Below are positions 61,125 through 64,000 of a DNA stretch of 64,000 nt, one piece after another. The stretch is from Cladorrhinum sp. PSN259. Taxonomy: Eukaryota > Ascomycota > Sordariomycetes > Sordariales > Podosporaceae. The first letter of the stretch is position 1, and the number at the start of each line of letters is the position of its first letter. Both the position numbers and the translations under genes were made by a program. The notes under the pieces were generated by a model that had not been told where the DNA came from, ran no database searches, and was given only the letters and a program-made list of their open reading frames with translations. The DNA is taken from contig MU867142.1 in NCBI GenBank assembly GCA_033725935.1, forward strand, positions 21,146 to 85,145. Reading direction: 5' to 3'.

Positions 61125-61330
61125 TTTATATCTTAGGTCGATCTAAGTTCTATCGGTAGAATTATTAAAGCTTCTTTGAGCAGTCTAAAAGATCGATAGA
61201 TTCCTACGAATTAGATTCTAATCCGTAATCGAGCTATTTAATAAGATATTAGAGTTCGTTATTGTTAATTCGGGAATTTAGGATATTTTCGACGTCGAAC
61301 TCTTTTTCGTCGTTAATTATCTTAAGCTAT
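61125..61330 (-). pseudogene. Chromodomain of a Ty3/gypsy integrase, RIP-broken
   Basis: Minus-strand frame: INDEKEFDVENILNSRI, then NNNEL-stop-YLIK-stop-LDYGLESNS-stop-ESIDLLD and FYR-stop-NLDRP. With stops read as Gln or Trp this is the chromodomain (E-x-x-V-E-x-I-L-x-x-R, Y-L-[IV]-K-W, S-W-E-x-x-x-x-L) at the end of chromovirus integrases. It lies right after the 3' end of LINE-type copy 2. Confidence 0.65.
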
Positions 61331-61437
61331 ATCTCGAGTCTGGCTCTTCTTAGTACGGGTTTAAGCAGGGAAATATAGAATATTTTAATTCATACTCTTA
61401 TAGAATCGGATAGGATAAGTTCATAATTTTATTATTC

Positions 61438-63213
61438 TTTCGTACTACCGATATGCCCTTTAGTCAAAGGTTCGCCGGTCCTGCTAGCTATCTTATTGTA
61501 CAGGAAAACTATGCCAGTTTTCTGGTTGGGTGAAAAACCTATACCCTCCTTTTAAGGCCTTAGCTGTTGACTTCTTCGTACTATAGGTAAAAGGAAGCCT
61601 GTCCTAGACTAAGCTTCCTGCATTCCCACATCCTGGTCTGCAGCCGCCGTGGCAGCCGGGGCACCAGTGGCTACGCTAGGCCCCGTCGTATCCTTCGTTA
61701 TTAGGTTTAGCTTTCCCTGCCTTAGATCATTCGCCGCTCGCTTTGCCGCGATAGCTATTGAAGGGGGTCGGCCCCTCGGCCGTTTTCTTCCTATTATTTG
61801 GTATTCTTCGCCTCCTCCCTGAAAGGTTATTTATCGTTGCTCCTGATTTTGTTTTTCTAGCAGAGTGAGGTCGAATGTCCTCGGCCGGTACTGATACGCC
61901 TCCTTAACTGCATTCCGGGCTTTTACTGCTTCCGGGCACTACCGTACCTAGGCCGGATGCTTCCTTGTACAATTCGAATATCTTAGGCTGGCTTGATTAT
62001 TATGAGTAGGGCACTGGGCCTCTCCTGCCCTCCTACCCTCCCCGTGAGCCGTTATGCTATACCGTAGGCATAATGCCGATTTCCTATAGAACTGTTAGGT
62101 ATGTCCCTATCCCTAGTATTTATAGCATTAGGTTATTTGTAAGACTGCCTAGTACGGCTCGCAGTGTAATATCTGGGCTCGCTAGACGACCCCTTCGTCG
62201 CAAGCCTTCTTCGCCTCTTCTTCGTTAGTTATCGTAACTAACGCCGTTACCTTCGTTATACCTCTTAATACCGGGATTCGAAATTTAACTCTCTTAACTA
62301 TCGTTAATCTAATTATTTTACTAAATTCTGCCTCCGTCGTATCCTTTAGATCCCCTTTTAATATCCCTTTTACTAGGACTGTAAAGGTTCTCTTTGCCTC
62401 CTTTGCCTCCTTTCCGAATGCCTTCGTAATCTATTCCTTATTCGCGTCTTACGTATACTATTCCTTTATTTTCGCCTCCTAGAAAGTGACCACTACGTTA
62501 CCGCTCGGAAGCTTCCTCGCCGCAACTGCCCCTCTCTTTTCAGGCGCTCCGTTTACTGCCTGAACGATCTCCTAAGGAGACCGCCGGGCAAGTGCCGGCG
62601 TAACTGAGCCACGTATTAAGACCTCTTTCTTAATACGCCCCGGTATAACCTTCTTTAGGGGCTCTTCGGTAGCCACTGCCGCCCAAATGCGGGCTCCTGT
62701 GCCCGGCCCCCCTCTCTAAGAGCTGACTTTTAAGGCTTTCTTCACCTTATTTTTTACTTCTTAAACCTCCTCTTTCAGCCCCCCGATTGCCTTCTGAACT
62801 TCTTCTATAATTACCTTCTATAAAGCCCCGAAATCAGCCCCTTTCGAGGGGGGGCCTCTCTCTTCCAAGACCTCGATTCTTGTCCGTATCCTCGCGATTC
62901 TTTCCACGAGCTCGTCGATTAGATAAAACGCTTTATTACTATGCTCTCCCGGGACCAAGTCCATTAGCAATCCTGCAATACCCTTTTCCTCTAGCCCCTC
63001 TAAAAGCTTCCGCTGCACTTCCTCATCCTCGTCCTTATCCTTATCATCTCCGCTTTTATCGGCTCCCTCCTCCATTTCCTCGTCTTCTTCGTCCATTAGC
63101 GTCGTTCTGGTTGGCTGGGATCTTCCGGGCAGTGGGGCAAGCCCCACTGCAGGACTTTTTCTGGTCGCGGTCGCCCTCTTTCCCCCGCCTCTTCCCCCCG
63201 TCTTTGGAGGCAT
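61438..63213 (-). mobile_element. LINE-type (Tad-like) ORF1 element, RIP-mutated copy 2
   Basis: Minus-strand copy of the element at 9239-10953; similarity covers 63153-61438. Here the N-terminus is present: an ATG at 63213 starts MPPKTGGRGGGKRATATR before the shared acidic region. Stops differ between copies: the frame has TAG at 9596-9598 in copy 1 but CAG here, and CAA in copy 1 near 9629-9631 but TAA here (plus strand about 62763-62765). This shows independent C-to-T changes. The zinc-knuckle region is near 62110-61980. No reverse transcriptase follows. Confidence 0.72.
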
Positions 63214-63354
63214 CGCGACAACGCCCCCCGCCGGTTGGAAGCCGTCGTCGAGGGATAGAGATTTTTAAGCTCGATTGAATGATGGTATTTTCGTACGTTT
63301 TGTCGGCAAGTTCATAAATCGCCCCCAGGTTACTATTAGATCTAAATTATATAT

Positions 63355-63665
63355 TCTAAGATTCCGTCTTTTTCTTTAAAAAGTAATATTACGTCGTACT
63401 TCTTATTACCCTTATAATCGGGTCTTTTACTAAGCGTATCCGCTCTAACATTTTCTTTTCCCTTAACGTAATGGATACAGAAGTTAAAGGGGGCTAAGAA
63501 CTCTGCCTATCGTACTTATTTAGGACTCAGTTCCTTAATAACAAAGTACTTTAAATTCCGGTAGTCTATAAAAACATCCACTAGTTCCTTAGTCTTACTA
63601 AGATAAGGTCTCCATTTATCGAATGCTTCGATAACGGCTATAAGCTCCTTATTATAGATTAGGTA
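63355..63665 (-). pseudogene. Ty3/gypsy RNase H fragment, RIP-broken
   Basis: Minus-strand frame: YNKELIAVIEAFDKWRPYLS, then VDVFIDYRNLKYFVIKELS, two stops where Gln/Trp are expected (RQ.RWAEFL in the family), EFLAPFNFCIHYVKGKENVR and ADTLSKRPDYKG. These are the canonical blocks of gypsy RNase H. A run of T/A at 63687-63697 breaks the frame upstream. Reverse transcriptase would lie beyond 63700 but only scattered similarity is seen. Confidence 0.8.
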
Positions 63666-64000
63666 ATTAAATGCTAGTCCAGAGATTTTTTTTTAAAACG
63701 AATCCCACGGGATATCGCCCGTCGTTAAAGTATTAGTAAAGTTCTGCTCCGATAGCAAAATCTAATACATCCGTCTCGACTTAAAAAGTCTGCTGAAATC
63801 TGGCATCCGTAATATTAGCTCGCTACTAACAGCTACTCTAAGCCAATTAAAGGCGTCTTATTATTCTTATTTCTACTCAAATAGATGTCCTTCGCCTATA
63901 AGCTTATTGTTAAGCTGCAGGGTCTCTACTGGGCTCAGTAGCAGAGACTAGGCTACAGGGGTTGTGCCCTGTAGTGGTGCGTAGCGGAAGCGTTGCTGCT
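63666..64000. repeat. Continuation of the gypsy element and window end
   Basis: A+T-rich to about 63910 on the minus strand, probably decayed reverse transcriptase. The last 80 bp are G+C-richer with small palindromes (CTACAGGG...CCCTGTAG near 63951-63972), perhaps a different element cut by the window edge. Confidence 0.35.

Overview
The window is nuclear DNA of a filamentous ascomycete fungus. Genes carry short introns (about 45-70 nt) with GT..AG ends and CTAAC/CTGAC-type branch sites. Families found mainly in Pezizomycotina dominate: HET-domain proteins, three 7-TM rhodopsin-domain (SAT4-like) proteins, Clr5-domain proteins, a Zn2Cys6 regulator and an NmrA-like protein. The repeats show the mark of repeat-induced point mutation (RIP): A+T-rich blocks in which coding frames are broken mainly by TAG/TAA where CAG/CAA (Gln) is expected. 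A 10-N gap at 17526-17535, edged by long G and C runs, shows this is a scaffold. All spliced models below were built by hand from splice signals and frame continuity.

Layout. 0-2.3 kb: rhodopsin-domain gene 1. 2.5-5.3 kb: broken caspase-like gene end and a RIP-mutated block holding an NLR-like N-terminal remnant. 6.1-6.9 kb: small Clr5-TPR gene. 7.4-8.4 kb: candidate DNA transposon with a CA-rich minisatellite. 9.2-10.95 kb: RIP-mutated LINE-type ORF1 element. 11.1-12.2 kb: glycosyltransferase remnant and a small membrane protein. 12.4-17.2 kb: repeated CCAAT-type promoter motif and a 1294-residue Clr5-ankyrin protein. 17.7-19.8 kb: HET protein. 20.4-22.1 kb: methyltransferase and an unknown remnant. 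22.65 and 32.86 kb: two copies of one MITE family. 23.5-26.2 kb: pseudokinase-like protein. 26.8-27.8 kb: MDR reductase. 28.5-30.0 kb: rhodopsin-domain gene 2. 31.3-32.4 kb: secreted seven-bladed propeller lectin with a one-base frameshift. 34.9-36.1 kb: rhodopsin-domain gene 3. 37.1-38.8 kb: BAHD-type acyltransferase. 40.3-43.8 kb: divergent Zn2Cys6 regulator and NmrA-like gene. 44.8-47.3 kb: second HET protein. 47.6-52.7 kb: a divergent pair of multi-exon genes I cannot assign to a named family. 53.9 kb: intron-containing tRNA-Ser(GCT). 55.4-57.0 kb: membrane-protein gene with a GC-AG intron and an in-frame stop. 57.1-64.0 kb: a dense RIP-mutated transposon nest (LTR cluster with a TRIM-like unit, gypsy chromodomain and RNase H pieces, second LINE ORF1 element).

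How genes may work together (inference): HET, Clr5-ankyrin, Clr5-TPR, NLR-like and caspase-like sequences are typical of fungal self/non-self recognition and regulated cell death, and they sit between transposon islands, as in fast-evolving accessory regions. The Zn2Cys6/NmrA pair shares a 432-bp promoter region and may form a small regulatory unit. The 47.6-52.7 kb divergent pair is my best candidate for an undescribed module.
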